DNA of 50,247 nt from Kitasatospora phosalacinea (GTDB lineage Bacteria; Actinomycetota; Actinomycetes; Streptomycetales; Streptomycetaceae), in assembly GCF_000717185.1 (NCBI RefSeq), contig NZ_JNYE01000055.1, forward strand, positions 1-50,247. Direction: 5' to 3'. The position numbers and the translations under genes were made by a program. The notes beneath the pieces are model-generated. The model was not told the DNA's origin, did not search any database, and saw nothing but the letters and a program-made list of their open reading frames with translations. Shown in pieces: positions 23,201 to 32,608 of the stretch; position 1 is the first letter of the stretch; each line of letters starts with the position of its first letter.

Positions 23201-23899
23201 ATGCCCGAACCACGTCGCCGCGCCCGTGCGCTGGCCCGCCGCTGGTGGCCGCTGGCCGTCGCCGTCCCGCTCGGTGCGGCGGCCGGGGCCGGCTACGCCG
23301 TCGTCTCGCCGCCCAGCTACGCCGCCAGTTCCTACGTGGTGGTGGTGCCGAACAACCCGGGCGAGAACTCGACCGCGGTCAACTTCGCCCAGGCGTACGG
23401 CCGGTTGGCCGGGCAGCCGCAGGTGCTGCTCGGGGCCGCGGCCGAGACCGGCCACTCGGTGGCCACGCTGGCGGGGATGGTGCGCGGCACCACCTCCCCG
23501 GACGCCCCGATGATCGAGATCACCGGCACCGGCGCCCGCGGCGAGGACGCCGTGAAGAACGCCGACGCGGTCGCCAAGTCGCTGATCGCGTTCGGCAACA
23601 CCAGCAGCAAGGAGACCGGCGTCCGGCTGGTGCCGCTGGCCCCCGCCGCGGAGCCGGACGCCCCGGCCTCCCCGTCCGCGGTCCTGGACACCGCGGTGGG
23701 CACGGCCGCGGGCGTACTGCTCGGCACGCTGGTGATGCTCACCCGCCGCAGGCCCGAGCCCGCCGGAGCGGCCGCCCTGCCCGCCCAGCCCCAGCCCCAG
23801 CCCCAGCCCGCGCCCGCGCCCGCGCCCGAGCCCGTCGACACCGCCGCCGAAGCCGCCGCCGCGAAGAAGTCGGCCCCCGAACCGGCGGCCGCCCGGTGA
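23201..23899 (+). CDS. Wzz-like chain-length determinant/polysaccharide co-polymerase
   Basis: This is a 232-residue membrane protein with the two-helix layout of polysaccharide co-polymerases. Helix 1 is 'WWPLAVAVPLGAAAGAGYAV' (about residues 11-30). An external domain (about 35-160) opens with 'PPSYAASSYVVVVP' as in Wzz proteins. Helix 2 is 'LDTAVGTAAGVLLGTLVML' (about 166-184). A Pro/Ala/Gln-rich cytoplasmic tail follows. There is no Walker-type tyrosine kinase domain, so it is a Wzz-only form. It would set polymer length with the Wzy-like protein. The ATG has GGAG 8 nt upstream, and the stop overlaps the next gene's GTG (GTGA). Confidence 0.8.
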   Translation: MPEPRRRARALARRWWPLAVAVPLGAAAGAGYAVVSPPSYAASSYVVVVPNNPGENSTAVNFAQAYGRLAGQPQVLLGAAAETGHSVATLAGMVRGTTSPDAPMIEITGTGARGEDAVKNADAVAKSLIAFGNTSSKETGVRLVPLAPAAEPDAPASPSAVLDTAVGTAAGVLLGTLVMLTRRRPEPAGAAALPAQPQPQPQPAPAPAPEPVDTAAEAAAAKKSAPEPAAAR

Positions 23900-25077
23900 A
23901 GCTCCGCCAACGGCCCGGACCGGGCCCCCGGGTGCCCGCCCAGCCGGCCCGCTCCGCCGCCGACAGCGAGCGCTGGAGCGCCGAGGTGCTGCGCACCGAC
24001 GACGCCCTGGACCGGCTCGCCGACGACTGGGACGACCTGCACCGCCGCTGCTCCACCGCCACCAGCTTCCAGGCCGCGCCCTGGCTGCGCTCCTGGTGGA
24101 GCCGGTACGGCCGCCCGGGCGCGCTGGTGCTGGTGCTGGTCCGCCGGGACGGGCGGCTGGTGGGGGCGGCCGCGCTGCGCCGCCGCGGCCCGTTCGGCGG
24201 GCTGACCAACCTGGGCGCGGGCCTGGTCGACTACACCGACGTGCTGCTCGACGACGACTGCGCGGACCGGGCCGCCGCCGAGCTGGCCGCCGCCCTCCCG
24301 CTGCGCCGCCCCTGGCACAGCCTGGAGCTGCGCGAGGTGCACCCGTCGGCGGCCGTGCAGCGGGTGTACGCGCACTGGCGGGGGCGCCGGCACCGGTTCA
24401 CCGACTCGCTGTGCCAGTACCTGCCCGCCGTCCCGATGGACGAGCTGCTCAAGCGGCTGCCCGGCAAGACCGCCCAGCGCAGCCGGGTCAAGCTCCGCAA
24501 GATCGCCCAGTCCGGGGTGGTGGTGCACTCCGCGACCGCCGACGAGGTCCCGTACACGGTCGGCGAGCTGCTGCGGCTGCACGCCCTGCAGTGGCAGGAC
24601 CGCGGGGTCACCCCGGAGCACCGCACCGAGCGCTTCGCCGCGCACCTGACCGAGTCGACCACCGGCCTGGTGGCGACCGGGCGGGCGGCCATACACCGCT
24701 TCGAGCTGGACGGCGAGGTGCTGGCGGTGAACCTGGTGATCCTGGGCACCCGGTTCGGCGGCCTCTACATGTACGGGGCGCACCCGAAGCTGCGCGACAA
24801 GGTGGACATCGCGGGGATGCTGTTCAACGCGGCCCTGGACGAGGCCCGCAGCGCGGGGATACCGCAGTTGAGCCTGCTGCGCGGCCAGGAGCCGTACAAG
24901 CAGCGCTGGCGGCCGGACCAGCTGTCCAACCAGCGCCTGGTGCTGGGCCCCGGCCGGCTCGCCCCGTGGGCCGCGGCCCGCGCGCTGCGGGTCCGGGCCC
25001 GGATCGCGGCGGTGCACGTGCTGCGCACCCGGGCGCCGAGGCTGAAGGAGGCGCTAGCGCAGCGCCGACTGCGGTGA
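23896..25077 (+). CDS. CelD/BcsL-like GNAT acyltransferase (FemAB-related)
   Basis: This is a 393-residue protein with tandem GNAT-like folds of the Acetyltransf_6 (CelD/BcsL) type, often found in extracellular polysaccharide loci, where acyl groups are added to the polymer. Visible pieces are 'DALDRLADDWDDLHRRCSTA' at the start, 'LPGKTAQRSRVKLRKIAQSG' (about 190-210), and the C-terminal fold 'LGTRFGGLYMYGAHPKLRDK', followed by 'LSLLRGQEPYKQRW'. The GTG start overlaps the Wzz-like gene by 4 bp. Its last 24 bp overlap, tail to tail, the end of the GH26-like gene. The substrate is inferred from context only. Confidence 0.8.
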   Translation: MKLRQRPGPGPRVPAQPARSAADSERWSAEVLRTDDALDRLADDWDDLHRRCSTATSFQAAPWLRSWWSRYGRPGALVLVLVRRDGRLVGAAALRRRGPFGGLTNLGAGLVDYTDVLLDDDCADRAAAELAAALPLRRPWHSLELREVHPSAAVQRVYAHWRGRRHRFTDSLCQYLPAVPMDELLKRLPGKTAQRSRVKLRKIAQSGVVVHSATADEVPYTVGELLRLHALQWQDRGVTPEHRTERFAAHLTESTTGLVATGRAAIHRFELDGEVLAVNLVILGTRFGGLYMYGAHPKLRDKVDIAGMLFNAALDEARSAGIPQLSLLRGQEPYKQRWRPDQLSNQRLVLGPGRLAPWAAARALRVRARIAAVHVLRTRAPRLKEALAQRRLR

Positions 25078-26136
25078 GGCCTTCACCGGCCCGACGGCCC
25101 CGGAGGAACCCGACATCAGCTGCTTGTACACGGCGGCCGACTTCGGGTTCTCCTTGCACTGCCAGAAGCCGTGCGGGCAGTAGTCGGTGACGGTCTGGTA
25201 GGCGGTGTCGTGGGTGCGCATCCACTCCACCATCCGCCGGACGAACTCCGGGTTGTCGCCGTTGCGGAACAGCCCCCACTCCGGGTAGGACACCGGCTTG
25301 CCGCGCTTGGCGGCGAACTCGACCTGGTCCTGCAGCCCGTACGGCTCGGAGACGTACTCGTCGAAGGTGCCGCCCGCGGGCTGGTCGTAGCTGTCCATGC
25401 CGATGATGTCGACCACGTCGTCGCCGGGGTAGCAGCGCGTCCAGGGGATGGCGTCCAGCCCGCGGGTGGGGGTGAAGTCGAAGGAGAAGCGCTGGCCCGG
25501 CACCGAGCGCATCACGCCGACGATCCGCCGCCAGTACGCCTTCCAGGCCGTCGGGTCGGGCTTGCAGCGCGAGGTGTAGGTGACGCCGTTCATCTCCCAG
25601 CCGAGGGTGATGACGGTGTCGCCGCCGCCGAACGCGACCAGCTTCCGGGCCAGGCGCAGGAAGTGCTGGTCGAACTCGCCCTGGTTGCCGCGGGCCAGCA
25701 GCCGGGCCACCTCGGCGTCCGGCACGTTGCCCTCGTTGGGGACGAGCATCGGCACGCCCAGCACCAGCCGCCGCCCCGGGTCGGACTGCCGCCACTGCGA
25801 CCACAGGCCGAGCACCATCGGCTCGCCCTCGATGTCCTGCCAGCCGTTGCCCGCCAGGTAGGTGTGGCCGACCTGCATGTTGGCGTCGTTCAGCCAGGAC
25901 GCCATCCGCGCGATGTTCGGGATGTAGTTGTCCCAGGAGCCGACGAACGCCCCGAACGGCACCTCGTGCAGCGCCCGCTGCACCACCGGCCGCGGCGCGG
26001 CCCCGCGCGGCTGGACCGCGTCCGAGGAGAGCGCGGCGTGCCGCTCGGTCTGGCTGAGCGGGGTGCCGGACGGCACGCTGGCGGTGGTCACCAGCAGCAG
26101 CGCGGCGGCGGCCAGGGTCAGGCGGCCGAGACGCAT
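25054..26136 (-). CDS. Secreted GH26-like glycoside hydrolase
   Basis: This is a 360-residue secreted protein with a signal peptide (about 1-25) and a GH26 beta-mannanase-type barrel. The acid/base Glu is in 'VITLGWEMNGVTYTS' (about residue 180) and the nucleophile Glu in 'PVSYPEWGLFRNGDNPEF' (about 290). 'FGAFVGSWDNYIPNIARM' is the first strand. Known GH26 enzymes cut beta-mannan, but many actinomycete relatives sit beside exopolysaccharide genes and may trim the polymer made there. It is convergent with the acyltransferase, with a 24-bp coding overlap. GGAG lies 5 nt before the ATG. Confidence 0.85.
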   Translation of the reverse strand: MRLGRLTLAAAALLLVTTASVPSGTPLSQTERHAALSSDAVQPRGAAPRPVVQRALHEVPFGAFVGSWDNYIPNIARMASWLNDANMQVGHTYLAGNGWQDIEGEPMVLGLWSQWRQSDPGRRLVLGVPMLVPNEGNVPDAEVARLLARGNQGEFDQHFLRLARKLVAFGGGDTVITLGWEMNGVTYTSRCKPDPTAWKAYWRRIVGVMRSVPGQRFSFDFTPTRGLDAIPWTRCYPGDDVVDIIGMDSYDQPAGGTFDEYVSEPYGLQDQVEFAAKRGKPVSYPEWGLFRNGDNPEFVRRMVEWMRTHDTAYQTVTDYCPHGFWQCKENPKSAAVYKQLMSGSSGAVGPVKASPQSALR

Positions 26137-26483
26137 GGGTTCTCCGTACGGGTCCAGGGACGGGTTCCGGCCCCAGGAGCCTAGCCTGACGGACCGTCAT
26201 AAATGCCCCATGTCACCCCAACGGGTCACCCGGGGGGCCGGCCGGCCCCGGGGCGCCGGGGCCCGCGCCGTCGCCGCACTGCGTTCCGTCTCACCTCTGT
26301 AACAGTCCGTGGACCGACCGAAGGCGCGGCCCGGCGGGCCGTCGCCGTCCGGCGGTCCGGTGTCGGCGCTGGTCGGGGCGGGTCGCGTCAGCGGCGGATA
26401 AAGGTCTGGACCTGGGACACGCCGGGGCCCGCCGGGCGGTAAACCCGGCGGTCCTGTCAGTGGCCGCCGGATAAACTCCGGCC
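26137..26483. promoter_or_regulatory. Divergent regulatory region between the GH26-like and PQQ-repeat genes
   Basis: 347 bp without a gene. TGACGG-a-CCGTCA (26187-26199) is a 13-bp palindrome just upstream of TAGGCT (26183-26178), a possible -10 for the GH26-like gene. Toward the right, three short AT islands stand out in G/C-rich sequence: ATAAA near 26399, GTAAAC near 26440 and ATAAACT near 26471. The last, TAAACT (26472-26477), ends 6 nt before the GTG at 26484 and probably drives a leaderless transcript. Confidence 0.5.
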
Positions 26484-27398
26484 GTGTCCTTCAATCCGCT
26501 GAGAAGCCTGTCGCCCCGTTCGGTCCTGCCTGCCGCCGCCGCCCTGCTGGTCCTCGCGGCCGGTGCCGCGGCCCACGCCAACCGTCCCGAGCCGTTCGGC
26601 GACCGGGTGGTCGCCGGTGCGTCGGACGCCAGCCCGGTCAGCGCGCAGTCGACCACCGCGGAGGAGACCGACTTCCAGGTGGGCCCCGGGGTGGAGGCCT
26701 TCTCGAAGTCCACCGGCGAGCGCCTGTGGTCCTACCGGCGGGAGGGCGCGACCGCGCTCCACCTCACCCCGGTCGGCGAGGACGTCGTGGTGGTCTGGGA
26801 CGACGGCATGGTCACCGCGGTGGACACCGGCGACCACGCGGTGCGCTGGCACCGCAGCGTCCCCGGCCTGGCGGACTGGCTGCGCGCCGACGGCGAGCCG
26901 GAGGCGGCCGACCGCACCGAGGGGCAGCGCAAGGAGCTGATGGCCCGGCGCGCCGCCGAGGCCCTGCACCCGTCCGCGGACAAGGTCAACGACGCCTTCG
27001 TGACGGTGGTCACCCCGGGCCTGCTGATGGGCTTCCGGGAGCGCGACGGCGACCTGCGCTTCAACTCCCGCCCCCCGGCGGGCTGCACCTTCTCCCCGGT
27101 GCGCACCGCGGAGACCGACGACGCGGTGCTCGTCCCGCGGCTGTGCCCGCCCACCACCAGCGCCGGGGCCCGCCAGCTGCCGGGCGGCGTCATGGTGTTC
27201 TCGCTCACCGACCACGGCAACTTCCTCAACACCGGCCCCGACGTGGTGATGCGCCCGCTGGACGGCCACCGCGTCTCGGTCGAGGACGGCCCGGTGATCG
27301 GCAGCTGGGTGTACGACACCACGCTGGGCGGCCGGGAGGCCGCCTGCGGCACCGACGGCGCCCCGTTCGCGGCGGCCCGCCCGGCCTGCGGGAAGTGA
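26484..27398 (+). CDS. Secreted protein with PQQ-like beta-propeller repeats
   Basis: This is a 304-residue protein with an N-terminal signal peptide or anchor (about 12-31, 'LPAAAALLVLAAGAAA'). Its repeats resemble PQQ-enzyme blades: 'GVEAFSKSTGERLWSYRREG' and then 'VVVVWDDGMVTAVDTGDHAV' are two consecutive blades. Cysteine pairs in the second half (around 'AGCTF', 'RLCPP' and 'EAACGTD') suggest disulfide bonding outside the cell. No catalytic residues are recognised, and such propellers are often binding or scaffold proteins. The GTG start follows TAAACT by 6 nt with no Shine-Dalgarno site. Confidence 0.72.
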   Translation: MSFNPLRSLSPRSVLPAAAALLVLAAGAAAHANRPEPFGDRVVAGASDASPVSAQSTTAEETDFQVGPGVEAFSKSTGERLWSYRREGATALHLTPVGEDVVVVWDDGMVTAVDTGDHAVRWHRSVPGLADWLRADGEPEAADRTEGQRKELMARRAAEALHPSADKVNDAFVTVVTPGLLMGFRERDGDLRFNSRPPAGCTFSPVRTAETDDAVLVPRLCPPTTSAGARQLPGGVMVFSLTDHGNFLNTGPDVVMRPLDGHRVSVEDGPVIGSWVYDTTLGGREAACGTDGAPFAAARPACGK

Positions 27399-27496
27399 CC
27401 GCCCCGGCCCGGTCGGCACCCGCTGCCGCCCGGGCCGGCGCCCGGTGGTGCGCGCCGTCGCGGCCGGCGTCGAGAAAAGGCTTTCCCGCCCTCCCG

Positions 27497-27502
27497 TAGA
27501 CT
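27497..27502 (+). promoter_or_regulatory. -10 element before the ABC-F leader ORF
   Basis: TAGACT lies 8 nt before the ATG of the short leader ORF, so transcription should start at or next to that ATG. The -35 region is poor. Confidence 0.55.
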
Positions 27503-27510
27503 TGGTCCCA

Positions 27511-27551
27511 ATGGCTGAGTGCCATACCCACGTCGAGGAGAGACCCCAGCC

Positions 27552-27555
<4 letters not shown>
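27511..27555 (+). CDS. 14-codon leader peptide upstream of ABC-F gene
   Basis: ATG at 27511 opens a frame encoding MAECHTHVEERPQP. Its TGA (27553-27555) overlaps the ATG of the ABC-F gene at 27552 (ATGA). The frame begins about 8 nt after a -10 hexamer, so it is probably translated from a leaderless message. The ABC-F ribosome-binding site GAGGAG (27535-27540) lies inside it. Ribosome position on this leader would therefore decide access to the ABC-F start. Antibiotic-inducible ABC-F genes are known to use leader peptides in this way. No codon-usage or conservation test was possible. Confidence 0.5.
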
Positions 27556-29150
<1,595 letters not shown>

Positions 29151-29192
29151 CCCCCCGCCCGGCCACCCCGCGGCCCGCTCCGGGCCACCGTA

Positions 29193-29224
29193 CGGACCTC
29201 GCGCGTAGACGCGGGGTCCGTTTT
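29193..29224 (+). terminator. Rho-independent terminator of the ABC-F gene
   Basis: An 11-bp stem CGGACCTCGCG/CGCGGGGTCCG (one G-U pair) with loop CGTAGA is followed directly by TTTT, 43 nt after the stop codon. Confidence 0.9.
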
Positions 29225-29515
29225 CGGTACGAGGGGAACTCGTCCCCCGTCGACCCGGCGTCCCCGGAGGGAGGGCCCCGGGGGCCCGCGCCGGGGTGCG
29301 CGGTTTGCCCGCTGACGGTCCGGGCTGATCAGCGGATTCGCTCACCGGAGCGAATCCCGCAGGGGCGTGCACACCCTCCGTGAGCGCCCCGGTGCGGAGC
29401 GCGCACCACCACTCGCGCCCGCTTTCCCGCGACGGACCTTGTCGAATGGGTGGCCATGGACGGGGCAATGGGTGATCATGGGAATCTGACCGATCACCTC
29501 TACGAGGAGGCACGG
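29225..29515. other. Upstream region of the small HTH gene, with two inverted repeats
   Basis: No gene is seen. GGATTCGCTC-accg-GAGCGAATCC (29334-29357) is a perfect 10-bp hairpin with a 4-nt loop. GGTGATC-n14-GATCACC (29471-29498) is a second dyad, 17 bp before the start codon. In-frame ATG/GTG codons between 29450 and 29480 precede the chosen start of the HTH gene but have no ribosome-binding site. Confidence 0.5.
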
Positions 29516-29749
29516 GTGGCCGAGACTCTGAAAAAGGGCAGCCGGGTAACAGGTGCCGCGCGTGAGAAGCTCGCGGCCGATCTCAAGAAGAAGTACGACT
29601 CCGGGGCGAGCATTCGGGCCCTCGCGGAGGAGACGGGCCGGTCCTACGGCTTCGTCCACCGGATGCTCAGCGAGTCCGGGGTCAACCTCCGGGGTCGCGG
29701 CGGCGCCACCCGCGGCAAGGGCAAGGCCGCTGCCGCCACCGGCTCCTGA
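29516..29749 (+). CDS. Small helix-turn-helix DNA-binding protein
   Basis: This is a 77-residue basic protein. The core 'AADLKKKYDSGASIRALAEE', followed by 'TGRSYGFVHRMLSESGV', is a helix-turn-helix of the resolvase/Hin recognition type. The C-terminus 'LRGRGGATRGKGKAAAATGS' is a short basic tail able to touch the minor groove. Proteins of this form are common and conserved in actinomycetes, always as a stand-alone gene; the role is not established, but nucleoid-associated or regulatory binding is likely. GTG at 29516 is preferred over upstream starts because GAGGAGG lies 5 nt before it. Confidence 0.8.
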   Translation: MAETLKKGSRVTGAAREKLAADLKKKYDSGASIRALAEETGRSYGFVHRMLSESGVNLRGRGGATRGKGKAAAATGS

Positions 29750-30000
29750 CGGCCCGTCACATCGGGCGGGCGGCACCCGAGCAGCTCCGGCCGCCCCGGT
29801 TCACAGCACGCTGCTCGCCATGCACGACGCTCCACAGCGGATCGGCGGCCGGGTCACTCCCGAGCCGCCGACCGCCGTTTCCGGGCCCGGTCGCGGCGGC
29901 CCGCGCGGGCGCCTGTACGTACACCGGGGCCTTTGTTACCCTCCAGTAGCCCGTCGGGGTCGGCGGGCGCCCCGCCCCGCCGCTGGAAGGTAGCCCCGCC

Positions 30001-30801
30001 ATGACCACCGACATCCCCGACGCCGACCGTACCGAGTGGGAGAAGGCGGGCGTCCGCCTCGACCTCGACGGCGAACTCGCCACCGTCACCCTCTGTGACC
30101 CGGACCGCCGCAACGCCCAGACCCCCGCGATGTGGCGCGCCCTCGCCGCCGTCGGCCGCGCGCTGCCCGGCAGCGTCCGGGTCGTCCTGCTCCGCGGCGA
30201 GGGCAGCTCCTTCTCGGCCGGCCTCGACCGCGCCATGTTCACCCCCGGGGGCATCCCCGGCGAGACCGGCTTCCTGCAGCTCGCCGCCTCCGCCGACGCC
30301 GAACTCGACGCCGCCATCGCCTCCTACCAGGAGGCCTTCACCTGGTGGCGCCGCAACGACCTGGTCAGCATCGCCGCCGTCCAGGGCCACGCGGTCGGCG
30401 CGGGCTTCCAGCTCGCCCTCGCCTGCGACCTGCGGGTCGTCGCCGAGGACGTCCAGTTCGCCATGAAGGAGACCTCCCTCGGCCTGGTCCCCGACCTCGC
30501 CGGCACCAAGCCCCTCACCGAACTCGTCGGCTACGCCCGCGCCCTGGAGATCTGCGCCACCGGCCGCCGGGTCGCCGCCGAGGAGGCCGTCGCCACCGGC
30601 CTCGCCAACCTCGCCGTCCCCGCGGCGGACCTGCACGCCGCCGCCGCCGACCTGGCCGCCGCCCTCCTGGCCGCCCCCCGCAGCGCCGTCATCGAGACCA
30701 AGGCCCTGCTCCGCGGCGCCGCCGACCGCACCTACGACCAGCAGCGCGCGGCGGAGCGCGAGTCGCAGGCGCGCCGCCTCCGGGACCTCGCGGGCCGGTA
30801 G
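30001..30801 (+). CDS. Enoyl-CoA hydratase/isomerase family protein
   Basis: This is a 266-residue crotonase-fold enzyme acting on an acyl-CoA, possibly in beta-oxidation. The first oxyanion-hole loop is 'GEGSSFSAGLDRAMF' (about residues 66-80) and the second is 'VQGHAVGAGFQLALACDLRV' (about 126-145). 'FAMKETSLGLVPDLAGTKPL' is the usual region of the catalytic acidic residue(s); the acid at the position of the second hydratase Glu is not clearly conserved, so isomerase or another crotonase reaction is possible. It stands alone with a 250-bp upstream region. Confidence 0.88.
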   Translation: MTTDIPDADRTEWEKAGVRLDLDGELATVTLCDPDRRNAQTPAMWRALAAVGRALPGSVRVVLLRGEGSSFSAGLDRAMFTPGGIPGETGFLQLAASADAELDAAIASYQEAFTWWRRNDLVSIAAVQGHAVGAGFQLALACDLRVVAEDVQFAMKETSLGLVPDLAGTKPLTELVGYARALEICATGRRVAAEEAVATGLANLAVPAADLHAAAADLAAALLAAPRSAVIETKALLRGAADRTYDQQRAAERESQARRLRDLAGR

Positions 30802-30911
30802 CCGGGGGGGGTGCACCTGACTGTACGCACTTGTGGTGCGCCCTGCGTGGCGCGATGTCAGGGTTGGGGTGATTTGCGATATAGCTGGTGTCGAACGTCA
30901 GGAGACCCGAA

Positions 30912-31388
30912 ATGACGCAGCCCCACACCCCCACCCCCGCGGACCTGCAGAAGAGCTCGACCGAGAACCAGTCCGGCGGTGAGCGCGGCCGTACGGCGCT
31001 CGCCGTCGGGGTGGTGGAGAAGATCGCCGGCATGGCGGCCCGGGAGGTGTCCGGGATCCACGCGCTGGGCTCGGGGTTCTCCCGGACCTTCGGGGCGATG
31101 CGGGACCGGGTGCCGGGTTCGAAGTCGAGCGTGGGCCGCGGGATCAAGGCGGAGGTCGGCGAGAAGCAGACCGCCATCGACATCGCGCTGGTGGTCGAGT
31201 ACGGGGTGGTGATCCCCAGGCTGGCCTCCGAGGTGCGGGCGAACATCATCGAGGCGGTCGAGCGGATGACCGGCCTGGAGGTGGTCGAGGTGAACATCTC
31301 CGTCAACGACGTCCACCTGCCCGACGAGCCGGACGAGGACGAGGAGGAGGAGTCCCAGTCCTCCGGCAAGCGCCCCCGCGTGCAGTGA
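30912..31388 (+). CDS. Asp23/Gls24-family envelope stress protein
   Basis: This is a 158-residue protein with the Asp23/Gls24 domain at about residues 25-130: 'VGVVEKIAGMAAREVSGIHA' and then 'IALVVEYGVVIPRLASEVRA', with 'VEVNISVNDVHLPDEPDEDE' at the end of the fold. An acidic tail and Ser/basic end follow. In firmicutes Asp23 is held at the membrane by AmaP and responds to cell-wall or alkaline stress. It heads a five-gene operon that ends in AmaP. AGGAG lies 8 nt before the ATG. Upstream, GATATAGCT at about 30878-30886 may be part of a promoter, without a recognisable -35. Confidence 0.9.
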   Translation: MTQPHTPTPADLQKSSTENQSGGERGRTALAVGVVEKIAGMAAREVSGIHALGSGFSRTFGAMRDRVPGSKSSVGRGIKAEVGEKQTAIDIALVVEYGVVIPRLASEVRANIIEAVERMTGLEVVEVNISVNDVHLPDEPDEDEEEESQSSGKRPRVQ

Positions 31389-31437
31389 GTCGTGACCGTC
31401 CGGAGTGCCGAGCAGCAGGATCGTGAAGGAGTAGTGG

Positions 31438-31629
31438 ATGAACCTGGCGTTGGTGGGCCTGCTCGTGGGCATGGCCCTCGGATTCGCCGGCTACTTCGGC
31501 GGCTTCGCCGCGTTCCTGCTGGTGGCGGTGCTCGGAGCGGTGGGCTTCGTGGTCGGGCGGCTGATCGAGGGGGACATCGAACTCGGTGACCTCGGCGACC
31601 TGCTGCGCGGCCGGGACCGGCGGCGCTGA
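31438..31629 (+). CDS. Small membrane protein of the Asp23/AmaP operon
   Basis: This is a 63-residue protein, nearly all of it hydrophobic helix ('LALVGLLVGMALGFAGYFGG' and then a second helix to about residue 41), with an acidic then basic tail. It resembles small DUF2273-like proteins found with Asp23 genes, but the match is by size and place only. GAAGGAG lies 7 nt before the ATG. Its stop overlaps the next start (TGATG). Confidence 0.75.
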   Translation: MNLALVGLLVGMALGFAGYFGGFAAFLLVAVLGAVGFVVGRLIEGDIELGDLGDLLRGRDRRR

Positions 31630-31961
31630 TGGCCCACCCGGGGGTGGTCGCGCAGCGCGGCGGCGAACAGGTCGCGGACCGGGTCTACCGGCGGATCGCG
31701 GCCCGTGCCGCCGCCGACGCGCTCGCCCCGGCCTGGCAGGACCGGCCGGGGACGGGCCCGTACCCGAAGGTCTCGGCGCTGCTCTCGCACGGCCGGGTCC
31801 GGCTGACGCTGCACCTGGAGCTGCCCTTCCCGTCCGACGTCGGCACGCTGGCCCGGACGGCGCGGGACGCGGCCTGCCGCACCGTCGCCGAACTCACCGG
31901 CACGCCGGTGACCGGGGCGGACGTGATCGTGGACCGCCTGCACCCGGCGGCCGCCGGATGA
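31629..31961 (+). CDS. Second Asp23/Gls24-like protein
   Basis: This is a 110-residue protein with a compact Asp23-type fold: 'GGEQVADRVYRRIAARAAAD' at the start, then a strand pair 'VRLTLHLELPFPSDVGTL' and the C-terminal helix and strand 'VAELTGTPVTGADVIVDRL'. This matches the usual V-x-V-E-Y and V-x-x-V-N-I regions in spacing rather than sequence. It is translationally coupled on both sides (TGATG, ATGA), so it likely pairs with the first Asp23 protein. Confidence 0.68.
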   Translation: MAHPGVVAQRGGEQVADRVYRRIAARAAADALAPAWQDRPGTGPYPKVSALLSHGRVRLTLHLELPFPSDVGTLARTARDAACRTVAELTGTPVTGADVIVDRLHPAAAG

Positions 31962-32608
31962 CCGGGCCGGAGTCGGAGCGGGAGCCCGCGGCCGAACCCG
32001 TGCCCGAGTCGGTGCACGGGAGCGGGCCGAGCGAGGTGGAGGGCAGGCGGCGGCGGGCCGGGCGGTGGCTGCGCTCCCGGCGGGCGGTGCCGACCGCGCT
32101 GGTGGTGGCGGCGCTGCTGGTCGCGGCCGGGACACTGCTGTACGACGTGGTGGCGGTCCGGGCGGGCGGACAGGCCCGGCCGTGGCGGCGGGAGCTGTCG
32201 GAGCAGCTCGCGACCCGGCACCTGGACGACCCGTGGGTGCTCGGCATCGCGGGCGGCGCGGTCGTGCTCGGCCTGCTGCTGCTGTGGCTGGCGCTCGCCC
32301 GCGGCCTGCGCGGCTGGCTCGCCCTGGAGCCGCGCGGGGCGGCGATCCACCGCACGGCCGTCGCCGCGCTGATCGCCCGGCGCGCCCAGCACCGGTCCGA
32401 CGTGCACTCCTGGCAGGTGAAGGTCGGCCGGCGGCGCACCCGGGTCACCCTGACCGGCACCACCGACGCCGCCGGTGCGGAGCGCGAGCTGCGGGCCGAA
32501 CTGGCCCGGATCCCGCTGGCCGCCCCGCACCGGCTGGACGTCCGCACCAAGCCGGTGCACGAACGCCACCACCGCCGGGAACTCGCCGAGTTGGAGCCGC
32601 CCCGATGA
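31958..32608 (+). CDS. DUF6286 membrane protein of the Asp23/AmaP operon
   Basis: This is a 216-residue protein with an acidic N-terminus and two membrane helices ('VPTALVVAALLVAAGTLLYD' and 'VLGIAGGAVVLGLLLLWLAL'). A cytoplasmic alpha/beta domain follows ('HSWQVKVGRRRTRVTLTGTT'). The layout parallels AmaP (two helices, then a soluble domain), so it may be a diverged second anchor for the second Asp23 protein. ATGA overlaps lie at both ends. The domain name is from memory of actinomycete operons of this type. Confidence 0.72.
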   Translation: MTGPESEREPAAEPVPESVHGSGPSEVEGRRRRAGRWLRSRRAVPTALVVAALLVAAGTLLYDVVAVRAGGQARPWRRELSEQLATRHLDDPWVLGIAGGAVVLGLLLLWLALARGLRGWLALEPRGAAIHRTAVAALIARRAQHRSDVHSWQVKVGRRRTRVTLTGTTDAAGAERELRAELARIPLAAPHRLDVRTKPVHERHHRRELAELEPPR

